Assembly (NCBI GenBank): GCA_029593915.1 | Contig: CP046147.1 | Coordinates: 1,116,001-1,180,000 of the forward strand | Source of the DNA: Candidatus Lucifugimonas marina | GTDB taxonomy: Bacteria > Chloroflexota > Dehalococcoidia > Lucifugimonadales > Lucifugimonadaceae | Reading direction: 5' to 3' | DNA length: 64,000 bases | Part shown: positions 53,245-60,934 of the stretch, piece after piece | Position numbering within the stretch: the first letter of the stretch is position 1 | How the letters are laid out: the number at the start of each line of letters is the position of its first letter | Position numbers and translations under genes: made by a program | Notes under the pieces: generated by a model | The model's database searches: none | Seen by the model: only the letters and a program-made list of their open reading frames with translations | Told to the model about the DNA's origin: nothing

Positions 53245-54357
53245 ATGAAAATCACCGAGATTAAGACCTTCATGCTGCACGATCCTGACGGATACGTGAT
53301 TCAGGACGCCACGATTCCGGCAATCGATCCCAACGCCAAAGGCAAGAACCAACTCTTTGTTCATATTCACACTGACGAAGGAACTATCGGCCTCGGATAC
53401 GCACTAGGGCAGCGATCTATTCAGGCCGTTATTGAAGACAATCTGAGTGGTGTGCTGATTGGCCAAGACCCGTTCATGATCGAAAAGCTCTGGCAGGACA
53501 TGTACTGGCGCGTTCGGGGATATGGACGAAAGGGCGTTGCGTTTCAGGCGATTGCGGCGATAGATATCGCACTGTGGGACCTGAAGGGCAAGGTTCTTGA
53601 CCAGCCGATTTACCGTTTGCTAGGACCTGCCCACGACGAGGTGCCAATCTATGGCTCAGGTGGTTGGACTAACTACTCGCAGGACGAACTAGTCGCCGAG
53701 CAGATGGGCTATGTTGAGCGTGGTATTCCGCGTGTGAAGATGAAGGTCGGTAAAGACTTTGGTAAATCTGAACGGGAAGATATCGAGCGACTCGCAGCCG
53801 TTCGCGCTGCCGTGGGCGACGACGTTGAAATTTTCGTCGATGCCAACAATGGCTACTACGCCAAGCAAGCGATCAAAATGTCGCAAATTTTCGAAGATTT
53901 CGACGTGGCTTGGTTCGAAGAACCAGTTCTTGCAGACGACATTCCGGGATTAGCTCAGGTCGCTAGTAACACTACGATCCCAGTCGCAACTGGTGAGCAC
54001 GAATACACGAAGTATGGTTTTAGGGATCTTCTTGTCGCCGGTGGTGTAGATATCGTTCAGCCTGATGTCCATCGGGTAACGGGTATTACCGAGTGGATGA
54101 AAGTGGCTGCCATGGCCGATGCTTTCAACCTGCCAGTTGCACCTCATGCTGTTTCACTGGTGCATTTGCACTGTGCGATGGCGACACCAAACTTGAAGGT
54201 AGTCGAAGTGCTTGGTGCTGATGAGAGTAGTCAGCCGGTGTGGTGGAGGGAAGTGCCACCGTACAGTGATCACGGAACTTGGAAGCCGTTTGAGGATCGT
54301 CCGGGATTGGGATTGGAAATAAATCCTGATTCGTTGAAGAACAATTTGGTTGGGTGA
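53245..54357 (+). CDS. enolase-superfamily sugar-acid dehydratase-like protein (canonical MR type)
   Basis: A 370-residue MR-group protein with a complete site: KxK at K165/K167 (RVKMKVGK), metal ligands D199 (VDANNG), E225 (FEEP) and E251 (GEHEYT), and the dyad D274 (VQPDVHR) with H301 (VAPHAV). That arrangement matches mandelate racemase and rhamnonate, tartrate or galactarate dehydratases; which one is not readable. A good ribosome binding site (GGCGGAA) stands before ATG 53245. It sits between a divergent MFS carrier and an SDR 230 bp downstream. Together these look like a small uptake and dehydration unit. Confidence 0.9.
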   Translation: MKITEIKTFMLHDPDGYVIQDATIPAIDPNAKGKNQLFVHIHTDEGTIGLGYALGQRSIQAVIEDNLSGVLIGQDPFMIEKLWQDMYWRVRGYGRKGVAFQAIAAIDIALWDLKGKVLDQPIYRLLGPAHDEVPIYGSGGWTNYSQDELVAEQMGYVERGIPRVKMKVGKDFGKSEREDIERLAAVRAAVGDDVEIFVDANNGYYAKQAIKMSQIFEDFDVAWFEEPVLADDIPGLAQVASNTTIPVATGEHEYTKYGFRDLLVAGGVDIVQPDVHRVTGITEWMKVAAMADAFNLPVAPHAVSLVHLHCAMATPNLKVVEVLGADESSQPVWWREVPPYSDHGTWKPFEDRPGLGLEINPDSLKNNLVG

Positions 54358-54370
54358 TGTGTGGTTTACC

Positions 54371-54391
54371 CCCTCTCCCAGCGGGAGAGGG
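54371..54391. repeat. CCCTCTCCC/GGGAGAGGG palindrome
   Basis: A 9-bp inverted pair with a three-base loop, 10 bp after the enolase-superfamily stop, matching the first arm of the composite repeat at 27964. The downstream arm seen there is missing. Confidence 0.65.
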
Positions 54392-54441
54392 ATCGGGTGA
54401 GAGAGATTCGTTCTTTCTGGAAATTCATCGCCGACGTTGTC

Positions 54442-54567
54442 GTCCTGAATTTGATTCAGGATCAGCGTTCAAAGCGAGAAATATCTTGAAATCAGCATCC
54501 AGCCATCTTGCCAAATTCACCGGATTTAACCTTTCGACTATTATTCTGAATCAAGTTCAGAATGACA
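54442..54567. repeat. two GAATC/GTTCAG-type palindromes
   Basis: GTCCTGAATTTGATTCAGGATC (54442-54463) and ATTCTGAATCAAGTTCAGAAT (54544-54564) are near-perfect palindromes. They belong to the family seen at 24977, 25064, 55479 and 55644. They lie between the enolase-superfamily gene and the SDR. No protein is encoded. Confidence 0.6.
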
Positions 54568-54590
54568 GCTAAAACAACAAGGAAAAAGTT

Positions 54591-55361
54591 ATGCCGTCTG
54601 GAAACCGCCTTGAAGGAAAAACTGCCATCGTGACCGGTGGCGCATCGGGTATTGGTGAGGCGACTTCACGTTTGTTCGTTCAAGAGGGCGCGAAGGTTGT
54701 GATTGCCGATATCGATTACGATAAAGGCAACGCACTTGAAGCTGAGCTAAACGCTTCGGGCGAAGTTGCGGTGTATCGCAAGTTCGACGTTACTCAGGAA
54801 AGTCGTTGGATAGAAGTTGTTGACGAAATGATGTCGAAATGGGGTCGGCTCGACATCGTCGTGAATAACGCTGGTATGTCAGGCGCAAAGGGCAGGGCGA
54901 CGGTTGAGGACACGATTGTCGAGAACTGGGACACCGTTTTCGCCGTGAACTCAACAGCGATCATGCTCGGTACCAAGACTGCTATTCCTGCGATGCGAAA
55001 GAACGGTGGCGGCTCTGTCGTGAACGTTTCATCTATCTTCGGGATAGTCGGTTCACCTGCTGGTGCTGCCTATCATGCCTCGAAAGGTGCGGCTCGAACG
55101 TTCAGCAAGGCTGCGGCCGTTCAGTACGCCCCTGACAACATTCGAGTGAACTCTGTGCATCCCGGGTTTACTGATACGCCGATGACTCTCGATATTCACT
55201 CGCAGCAAGAGATTCGAGATGCTCGTCTGGCGATGACGCCGATGGGTCGACTAGGGCTTCCTATCGATATTGCCTTCGGAATTCTTTATCTGGCGTCTGA
55301 TGAGGCCGGCTGGGTGACTGGCACCGAGTTAGTAATTGATGGTGGCGAAATCGCCTGGTAG
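54591..55361 (+). CDS. short-chain dehydrogenase/reductase
   Basis: A 256-residue classical SDR: glycine loop TGGASGIGEAT (residues 16-26), NNAGMSG, Ser in NVSSIFG and Tyr/Lys in YHASKGA. The second strand carries ADIDYDKG, with an Asp that favours NAD. It is not a close copy of the SDR at 29.2 kb (GGGGAMGG loop, YAAQK). Context beside the canonical enolase-superfamily protein suggests a sugar-acid or hydroxyacid oxidation. Start ATG 54591, after a repeat pair. No terminator is obvious. Confidence 0.9.
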   Translation: MPSGNRLEGKTAIVTGGASGIGEATSRLFVQEGAKVVIADIDYDKGNALEAELNASGEVAVYRKFDVTQESRWIEVVDEMMSKWGRLDIVVNNAGMSGAKGRATVEDTIVENWDTVFAVNSTAIMLGTKTAIPAMRKNGGGSVVNVSSIFGIVGSPAGAAYHASKGAARTFSKAAAVQYAPDNIRVNSVHPGFTDTPMTLDIHSQQEIRDARLAMTPMGRLGLPIDIAFGILYLASDEAGWVTGTELVIDGGEIAW

Positions 55362-55410
55362 TGCTGGTGGGTTGTTTTCTTCGGAAGAGTTGTGGATGGA
55401 TGACTCAAGT

Positions 55411-55752
55411 CCCTTCTCCCGGGGGAGAAGGATAGGTTGAGGGTGAAATCTAGCGATCCTTGATGATTTTTCGAAGCTGTCATTCTGAACATACTTCAGA
55501 ATCTCGTGCGGGTGACCGTATCGGTAGAGAACAGGCGTGATCGTTAACTGCCTAACTGCACATTTATTCCGTTTTACTCACTGATTGCCACGTCGTCGAA
55601 CTCCTCGCAATGACAACCTCGATGATCATTGGCGGTCGAAATTGATCCTGAATCGAGTTCAGGATGACATAGGCGAGAGAATTGGTTGCGAGTCGATATT
55701 TTCCTGTCGGCGATATCTCCCTCATCCCAACCCTCTCCCGCTGGGAGAGGGG
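55411..55752. repeat. nested palindromic repeat island
   Basis: Outer arms CCCTTCTCCCGG (55411) and, inverted, CCCTCTCCCGCTGGG (55730) enclose about 300 bp with two GAATC/TTCAG palindromes (55479-55505, 55644-55668). It resembles two repeat families inserted one in the other. Confidence 0.55.
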
Positions 55753-55770
55753 GGCGCCCGGATTTTTAAC

Positions 55771-55805
55771 GAAAGAAGCCTCCCGTGGGTGGACAGGAGG
55801 CTTCT
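55771..55805 (-). terminator. probable terminator of the NarL-type regulator gene
   Basis: AGAAGCCTCC and GGAGGCTTCT form a perfect 10-bp stem with a 12-base loop. The U-tract is short (TTTCG) on the minus strand. It lies about 60 bases past the regulator stop. Confidence 0.6.
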
Positions 55806-55861
55806 CGCGTCTGAGAGGTCGTCTAGACGGGCGACTTTGCCTGGTTAGGCAGGGGAGATGT

Positions 55862-56629
55862 CTAGCCCATCATGCCGATTGCGCCGATCATCGAATCGTC
55901 GCCTTCACCGGCTTTTGAACCCTCTTTGAGTCGACCTGTGTCTGACAGATAGGCAAGTACGGCCTGTACTCGTGCATGAGCCTTAGGCTGCGGTTGCAGT
56001 CGCATCTTCGAGAAGATAGAACCAATGTGTCGTTCAACTGTGCGTGGCTGAATGAACAATTCTTCGGCAATTGCTGCGTTCGAAAGACCACGAGCCATGC
56101 AGTCGAGAACTTCGCGTTCACGTTCGGTTAGCTCTGATAGGAACTGGCTTTCCCGGCTGTTCTGAGTACCGGCGAGCTTCGCAACGATTTCGCTGGCGAG
56201 GTAAGTCTTGCCTTCGGCTACGTCCTTCACTGCCTGTACAAGGTCAGAAAGACTCTGTAGCGACTGCTTGAGTAGGTATGCCTTACCTCGTACATTGCCT
56301 TTCAAGAACTCTCGAACGAATTCGTCGTCGTCGAAAGCTGAAAGCAGTACGATCGCCATATCGGGGTGCTTTTCTCGAATGATTCGAGCGGCGTCCACAC
56401 CGTTGAGTCGTGGCATCCGTCCGTCCATGATCACAACGTTCGGTCCCAATGTATCGGCAAGCACCAGTGCTTCTTGACCATCACCAGCAAACCCGACGAT
56501 TTCGATATCTGGGTCGGTGTTGAGCAACATTCCGTATGCCTGACGCATGATTTCGTGGTCATCAACCATCAAAACCTTAATGTTCTTGCTTGCTCCAGAA
56601 TCCGTAGTCACAGCAGCCTCCTCAGGCAT
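55862..56629 (-). CDS. NarL/LuxR-family response regulator
   Basis: A 255-residue regulator. The receiver has an acidic pair at D23/D24, phospho-acceptor D69 in VIMDGRMP, and Lys in YLLKQSL. A LuxR-type helix-turn-helix follows: LTEREREVLDCMARGLSNAAIAEELFIQPRTVERHIG. The tail (KEGSKAGEGDD...) is acidic. It is the last gene of a minus-strand trio with an unusual kinase and a GntR-receiver fusion, 48 bp after the kinase, so it is likely their phosphorylation target. Ends at a hairpin terminator. Confidence 0.9.
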   Translation of the reverse strand: MPEEAAVTTDSGASKNIKVLMVDDHEIMRQAYGMLLNTDPDIEIVGFAGDGQEALVLADTLGPNVVIMDGRMPRLNGVDAARIIREKHPDMAIVLLSAFDDDEFVREFLKGNVRGKAYLLKQSLQSLSDLVQAVKDVAEGKTYLASEIVAKLAGTQNSRESQFLSELTEREREVLDCMARGLSNAAIAEELFIQPRTVERHIGSIFSKMRLQPQPKAHARVQAVLAYLSDTGRLKEGSKAGEGDDSMIGAIGMMG

Positions 56630-56677
56630 TTTGTTTGCGAAAAATCGCTAAAGATCAGTTTCTATCTGTCTAAATAA

Positions 56678-57421
56678 TTAGTCGGAACTCGCTGGTGGGA
56701 GAATCGCAATGATTCTCCATCCGGTTAGTTCTTCGTTGGTTTCACTGGTCGGCGAATTGACCTGTGTTGGAACGGCATCAGCGATGTTGCCGCCCATATC
56801 TTTGAATGATTCCCGCACGTACTCGGGGATGTCCCATTCGGAAGTGGGATCTTCGTTCCATGGCTCAGCTACGAGATCGATTTCGACTGAGCCATCGTCT
56901 GTCTGAGAAACCTGCCAAACGACAAGTCCTCCGCCAGGGATCGATTCGGATGATGCGAGAACCAGTTCAACCAGTATTTGCTGGGCAAGAGCTGAATCTG
57001 CGTGAGAAATAACTTCGTCAACGGAAGAATTGTCTCCGCGTCGGGCAACGTCGATTTGTGCGACCTTCACTGCTGGAGCCGTGAGGCGCTGAACTGAGTT
57101 GAGCAGATCAACGATGTTGATGTTTGAGATAGTTCCGGGTTCTGCTTTCGCAAAATTCCAGATTCCTCGGGAGAGGTCTCGGGCTCGCAAGCTGGCTGAT
57201 TCGATCATTTCGAGATAACCGCGCACTTTGCTCGTGTCAGCCTGGCTAAGATCGGGAGTTTCAGATGCGTCGATGGCTTCTTTAGCTAACTCTGAGAAAC
57301 CCATTGCGATACCGATGGGGCCATTTAGCTCGTGCGCTAGGCCAGATGAAATACGGCCGATAAGTTCAAACTTGTGGGCTGCTGCGGGTGCGAGGACTGC
57401 CTGTCGGTTCTCTGGACTCAT
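56678..57421 (-). CDS. histidine-kinase-like protein with HisKA but no recognisable ATP-binding boxes
   Basis: A 247-residue protein with a clear dimerisation H-box, RISSGLAHELNGPIGIAMG (H30), and a following helical region typical of HisKA (to about residue 95). The second half keeps only a loose layout of HATPase_c: no N box, no G1 DxGxG and no G2 GxGLG are visible. It therefore may be a phosphotransferase of the Spo0B/ChpT type or a pseudokinase. It is coupled to the GntR-receiver fusion (2-bp gap). No sensor or membrane domain is present. Start ATG 57421. Confidence 0.8.
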   Translation of the reverse strand: MSPENRQAVLAPAAAHKFELIGRISSGLAHELNGPIGIAMGFSELAKEAIDASETPDLSQADTSKVRGYLEMIESASLRARDLSRGIWNFAKAEPGTISNINIVDLLNSVQRLTAPAVKVAQIDVARRGDNSSVDEVISHADSALAQQILVELVLASSESIPGGGLVVWQVSQTDDGSVEIDLVAEPWNEDPTSEWDIPEYVRESFKDMGGNIADAVPTQVNSPTSETNEELTGWRIIAILPPASSD

Positions 57422-57423
57422 GA

Positions 57424-58050
57424 TTAGGCCCTCGCCTGTTTCTGAACGCCGAGAACTTCGAGAACTTGCCTTACCTGCTTGACCCGAACGGGCTTGCGGA
57501 TAAGGGTGATCGGACCGTGATCCATTGCCTCGTTGATGAGGGCAGTGTCGCCTGCACCGGTTACGAGTACAACTGGGGTTTTCAACTGCTGGCGTTCCAC
57601 TGCCTTGAGCAGATCGACACCCGTACCACCCGGCATGATCAGATCGAGGAAGATTGCCTGATATGACGAGTCATCGAGTTTTGCGATTCCTTCAGCAGCG
57701 GTTGATGCGCTGGTAATCGCTAGATCTTCGCCCTCAAGGATTGCTGTTAGTAGATCGACAACCTGTGGATCGTCATCGACTAGCAGTACATGTGGGCTGC
57801 CGTGGGAAGGTCCGGGCGCCTGAGCGAACGTCCCGAGTCCGTGAGCGGACCTAACATATCCTCGTTGTTCCAGAAGATCGACCGCTGATCGAAGGGTTGT
57901 GAGAGAAACGCCGTACTGCTTTGCCATTTCGTGCTGGCTTGGCAGGCGATCGCCATCGCGGACTTCACCAGATTCGATCTGTTGCTGAAGACTGTCAGCG
58001 ATAGATACGTACCGGAGTCCGGGGCTATTTGTTTCTGTCCGTGAAACCAT
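57424..58050 (-). CDS. GntR-type DNA-binding domain fused to a response-regulator receiver
   Basis: A 208-residue fusion. Residues 10-75 are a GntR winged helix: IADSLQQQIESGEVRDGDRLPSQ, EMAKQYGVSLTTLRSAVDLLEQRG. Residues 87-205 are a receiver domain: acidic D92/D93, phospho-site D136 in IFLDLIMPGG, T164 in LVTGAG and K186 in IRKP. GntR proteins normally carry effector-binding C-terminal domains, so a receiver in that place is unusual. It leads the three-gene signalling module and is followed two bases later by the kinase-like gene. ATG 58050. Phosphorylation could replace ligand binding (inference). Confidence 0.85.
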   Translation of the reverse strand: MVSRTETNSPGLRYVSIADSLQQQIESGEVRDGDRLPSQHEMAKQYGVSLTTLRSAVDLLEQRGYVRSAHGLGTFAQAPGPSHGSPHVLLVDDDPQVVDLLTAILEGEDLAITSASTAAEGIAKLDDSSYQAIFLDLIMPGGTGVDLLKAVERQQLKTPVVLVTGAGDTALINEAMDHGPITLIRKPVRVKQVRQVLEVLGVQKQARA

Positions 58051-58138
58051 TCGATGTGCGTCTCGAGCCGGTTGTGTTCCGGCTAGATGGCGGTGAAGAT
58101 CCAGCGAATGCCGGGGACTTTACCGTCGTGCTTGTTTA

Positions 58139-58154
58139 GGTCTTTCGGAAGACC
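58139..58154. other. short perfect hairpin in the signalling-module leader
   Basis: GGTCTTTCGGAAGACC is a 6-bp perfect stem with a four-base loop, about 90 bp upstream of the GntR-receiver gene. It has no U-tract. It may be a leader hairpin or an operator half; nothing else supports a role. Confidence 0.35.
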
Positions 58155-58267
58155 GATACACCGGAAGTTACCATGCACCCGCACGCAGTCAAGTGGGGGC
58201 TAGCACACATTTTGTGAGTCCACACCCAACGAATACCGAGGTTTCTACAGGAAGGCGTCGAGAAACA

Positions 58268-60247
58268 TCACTCAGTGGCGACCAACGGTCTGCCCACGAA
58301 ACGGGCGGCGTCGCCCGACGCATCAGCAGGTTTACGAGAGAAATCGGCACCAATTAGCTCTAGAACGGTTGGCGCAACATCGAAGAGTCTTGCTTGGAAT
58401 ACCGGAATGCCGACCGCTGCAATAGCGTTGTCGGGTCGGATGATCGTCGTGAGCACATCGTTCACTGAGTGAGCCGAGGTGTCGTCTTCAATGTTCCCGT
58501 GGTCTGATGTGATCACCATGTATCGACCGGCTTGTTGTGCTGCCACTGCCATCTCGACGAGTGAGTCGGCTGCGGCCCGATAGGCGACCTTTGCTTCTTC
58601 ATAGCGCGCCGGTAGCAGGTGACCGACCATGTCAGGGGCGGCGATGTTGCAGCAGATTAAGCGAGAAGTGTCGCTTTGAACCGCTTGCAGAACGTCGCGA
58701 GTTACTTCCGGAGCTCGCATTCCCGGGTGTAGGTAAAAGTCTGTATCTGACTTCACTCCGTCTTCGTCGCCGTGCGATGGCGTGATAAATCGAACTTCGT
58801 TCGCATTTGCAGTAGGTTCTTCGCGCCGCCCGCGGAAGAAGTAGCCCATGTGGGACGATTTCACACTTTCGGCAATCAGCGTGTATTCGTCGTCGCCAAC
58901 CGTTTCTGGCCACTGGGCGAGGAAGTTAGCTGAGTGCGCTTCGGTGTGGAAAGCCACGTTCACTCCGAATTCGGCTTCGAATATGGGGTGGTATTCGGCA
59001 ATAGCACAGATATCTAGGTCGAGACCGTGGTCGATCCACGAGCCGTCCCATTCTCGACCTCGAGAACGTCCCTCGGATTCGAGGAACCCGCGTGCGCCCG
59101 CGAGGGATCCGATTTTTGAACGCTGACGATCTGATCTGAAGTTGATGTCGATGAAAGCATCGTTTTTCGAGATTTTTGGTGCGGAACCATCGGCGCGAGT
59201 GATGGCGATTGGTGGGATGTCTTGGTCGGTTTTGCCCGAAGCGTGGGTAGCGGCAACTATGGCTCTGACGCCAGCAAAATCTGTCACTGGTTCGCCGGTT
59301 TTGCCTGTGAGTAGATCGAAGTCGGTACGAGCCGCTTCTTCTCGATAGTCGCGATCCATCGCCGTCGATCGACCAACAACCCATGCGAGTGACGTTTCGG
59401 CTTCGTATTTGCCGAGCAGTGATTGGAGCTGACCGAGGAAATCGCCTGATCCATTTTCAGCAACGATAGAGCTGTTTACCGCGGAATCTCGCCCATCGAG
59501 AATCGCTTGCATCTGAACTTTGCCGGGTGAGATTTGGTGACGGTCAAAGAGGAGCTTTAACAGCGCCTCGAGGTGATTCCACGCGCTGTGAACCCGTCCG
59601 TCACCTCCGCCGACTCCAGAGAGTAGGAAGCAGAAGTTGATAGTCGCACCGTTTTCTTTGGCTTTCGAGATAGTTTCGTTCAGCGCTGGGTTTTCGAAAA
59701 ACTCGCCGGAATTGATCGAGTTGGTAATTTCGAGCGGGAGCTGTGGTGCAAGCTCGGTGTTACCGATCTGTTGATGTCCGGTTTCAGAGTTTCCTTGAAC
59801 GGCTGGGACAAGATCTTCATAGCCTGCCCAAATACCTGAGGCGCTCGTCGGTATGGATAGGTGAGCGTTTCGAAGCGCCCAAAGATTGCGTGCTCCCGAA
59901 GCCCACGGAACGTATCGCTGCTTGTCGGCGATATCTTCTACGAGAGAGTCGATTCGTTCGAGCAGTTCGTCGTTAAGGAACCCTCGACAAGTCTGCAAAT
60001 CAACAATCGAAGTGAGAGCTTCGCGGGTGGGCGTATCGCTTTCGAGAGCCTCAGATTGAACAGGGTAGAGCAGGCTCTTTGCCCATAGAGAATCGTGACC
60101 AATGCGTTCGACTGCGGACTCAATAAGTTCGCGATCACTCGCATCGAGTTCATCCCATGCTGCGTCGATTACTTGTTTTGACCGGCTACGGCTGAAGCCA
60201 AGACCATCGATCACTGCGAGTAGGGCTGAGTTCTTTTCGTTGTTCAA
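58268..60247 (-). CDS. 2,3-bisphosphoglycerate-independent phosphoglycerate mutase-like protein with an N-terminal insertion
   Basis: A 659-residue member of the iPGM/alkaline-phosphatase fold. It keeps the metal and phosphate signatures: IDGLG (D14), GNSETGHQQIG with the nucleophile Ser154, ILDGRDSAV, STAMDRD, NFRSDRQ, NIAAPDMVGH, TSDHGNIED and AHSVND. Normal iPGM is near 510 residues and has about 50 residues between the DGxG and GNSE motifs. Here about 140 lie between, with a helical insert at about residues 25-120. A shifted substrate or an extra lid is plausible. It is alone on its transcript. Confidence 0.83.
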   Translation of the reverse strand: MNNEKNSALLAVIDGLGFSRSRSKQVIDAAWDELDASDRELIESAVERIGHDSLWAKSLLYPVQSEALESDTPTREALTSIVDLQTCRGFLNDELLERIDSLVEDIADKQRYVPWASGARNLWALRNAHLSIPTSASGIWAGYEDLVPAVQGNSETGHQQIGNTELAPQLPLEITNSINSGEFFENPALNETISKAKENGATINFCFLLSGVGGGDGRVHSAWNHLEALLKLLFDRHQISPGKVQMQAILDGRDSAVNSSIVAENGSGDFLGQLQSLLGKYEAETSLAWVVGRSTAMDRDYREEAARTDFDLLTGKTGEPVTDFAGVRAIVAATHASGKTDQDIPPIAITRADGSAPKISKNDAFIDINFRSDRQRSKIGSLAGARGFLESEGRSRGREWDGSWIDHGLDLDICAIAEYHPIFEAEFGVNVAFHTEAHSANFLAQWPETVGDDEYTLIAESVKSSHMGYFFRGRREEPTANANEVRFITPSHGDEDGVKSDTDFYLHPGMRAPEVTRDVLQAVQSDTSRLICCNIAAPDMVGHLLPARYEEAKVAYRAAADSLVEMAVAAQQAGRYMVITSDHGNIEDDTSAHSVNDVLTTIIRPDNAIAAVGIPVFQARLFDVAPTVLELIGADFSRKPADASGDAARFVGRPLVATE

Positions 60248-60304
60248 TGTTGGGTGGGTTTCTCATTGCGGGCTCATTCAACCCGTTTGGATTCGTTTAG
60301 TTTG

Positions 60305-60928
60305 CTAGTTTGCGACCGGCTGCCAGTCGAGAGTCATTTGGTTGATATTTGTGTCGTCGACGCCGATAGAACCGAGCCAGCCTGCTGGTAGTTCGAGCAC
60401 AGAGGTGTACTCACCCCGTGGCACGTAGTCTGCCGACTCAGTTGCGCACTTAACTTGCCAGTTGTCATCGTTCAGATTTTCTCTGAGGCACGGGGACATA
60501 GTGATTTTATCTACGATTTTGCGTGAACGATCCAGATATAGAACGTCGATTTCAGAGTAAGTGTTTAGCATCCAGAAACCTGTTGTGCGGGGCTCCTCGT
60601 ATAGGAAGATCATTCCGGTTCCCTGCGGAATTGAATCCCGGCACATCAGACCTTGCGCACGTTCACTAGGTTTATCGGCAATTTCTGCTGTTACAGGGTG
60701 TTCTGTCTCACCATGTGACACCGTGATTGTCATTGTGTCGAGGTGACCATGTTCAAGATCGGCGCAATCGTCCGAGACTATGAATTCGCCGAGTTCAGTC
60801 AAAACGGGCAGTGCTGGATCAACTTCTTCCGTCGCACACGCGGCTATCAGCGCGATACTTGCGGCCGCGACGAGGGCGGTAAGTATCGTTCTTGTTTGCC
60901 GGCGAGCTCTTTGGATAGGAAATTTCAC
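60305..60928 (-). CDS. DUF192 domain lipoprotein
   Basis: A 207-residue exported protein. The signal peptide (basic start, hydrophobic core ALVAAASIALIAAC) gives lipid Cys31. A DUF192 domain lies at about residues 70-200: GLMCRDSIPQGTGMIFLYEE, then TTGFWMLNTYSEIDVLYLD and TSVLELPAGWL. Function of DUF192 is unknown. The start is a GTG at 60928, only six bases from the divergent MFS start at 60935, so the promoters must lie inside the genes or be very compact. Extra Cys pairs suggest an oxidised extracellular site. Confidence 0.85.
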   Translation of the reverse strand: MKFPIQRARRQTRTILTALVAAASIALIAACATEEVDPALPVLTELGEFIVSDDCADLEHGHLDTMTITVSHGETEHPVTAEIADKPSERAQGLMCRDSIPQGTGMIFLYEEPRTTGFWMLNTYSEIDVLYLDRSRKIVDKITMSPCLRENLNDDNWQVKCATESADYVPRGEYTSVLELPAGWLGSIGVDDTNINQMTLDWQPVAN

Positions 60929-60934
60929 AAATCG

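Larger units (their letters stand above)
55362..55861. other. 500-bp gap rich in palindromic repeats
   Basis: No credible gene. It holds an inverted pair of CCCTTCTCCC/CCCTCTCCC-type arms (55411-55450 and 55720-55752), two GAATC/TTCAG-type palindromes (55479-55505 and 55644-55668) and the terminator of the NarL-type gene (55771-55805). The frame at 55585-55848 only spans these repeats. Confidence 0.7.

Noticed and set aside
55585-55848. 87-codon plus-strand frame in the repeat island
   Set aside because: Its translation (HPNPLPLGEGG, LILNRVQDD) is just the palindromic repeats read as protein; no start support.
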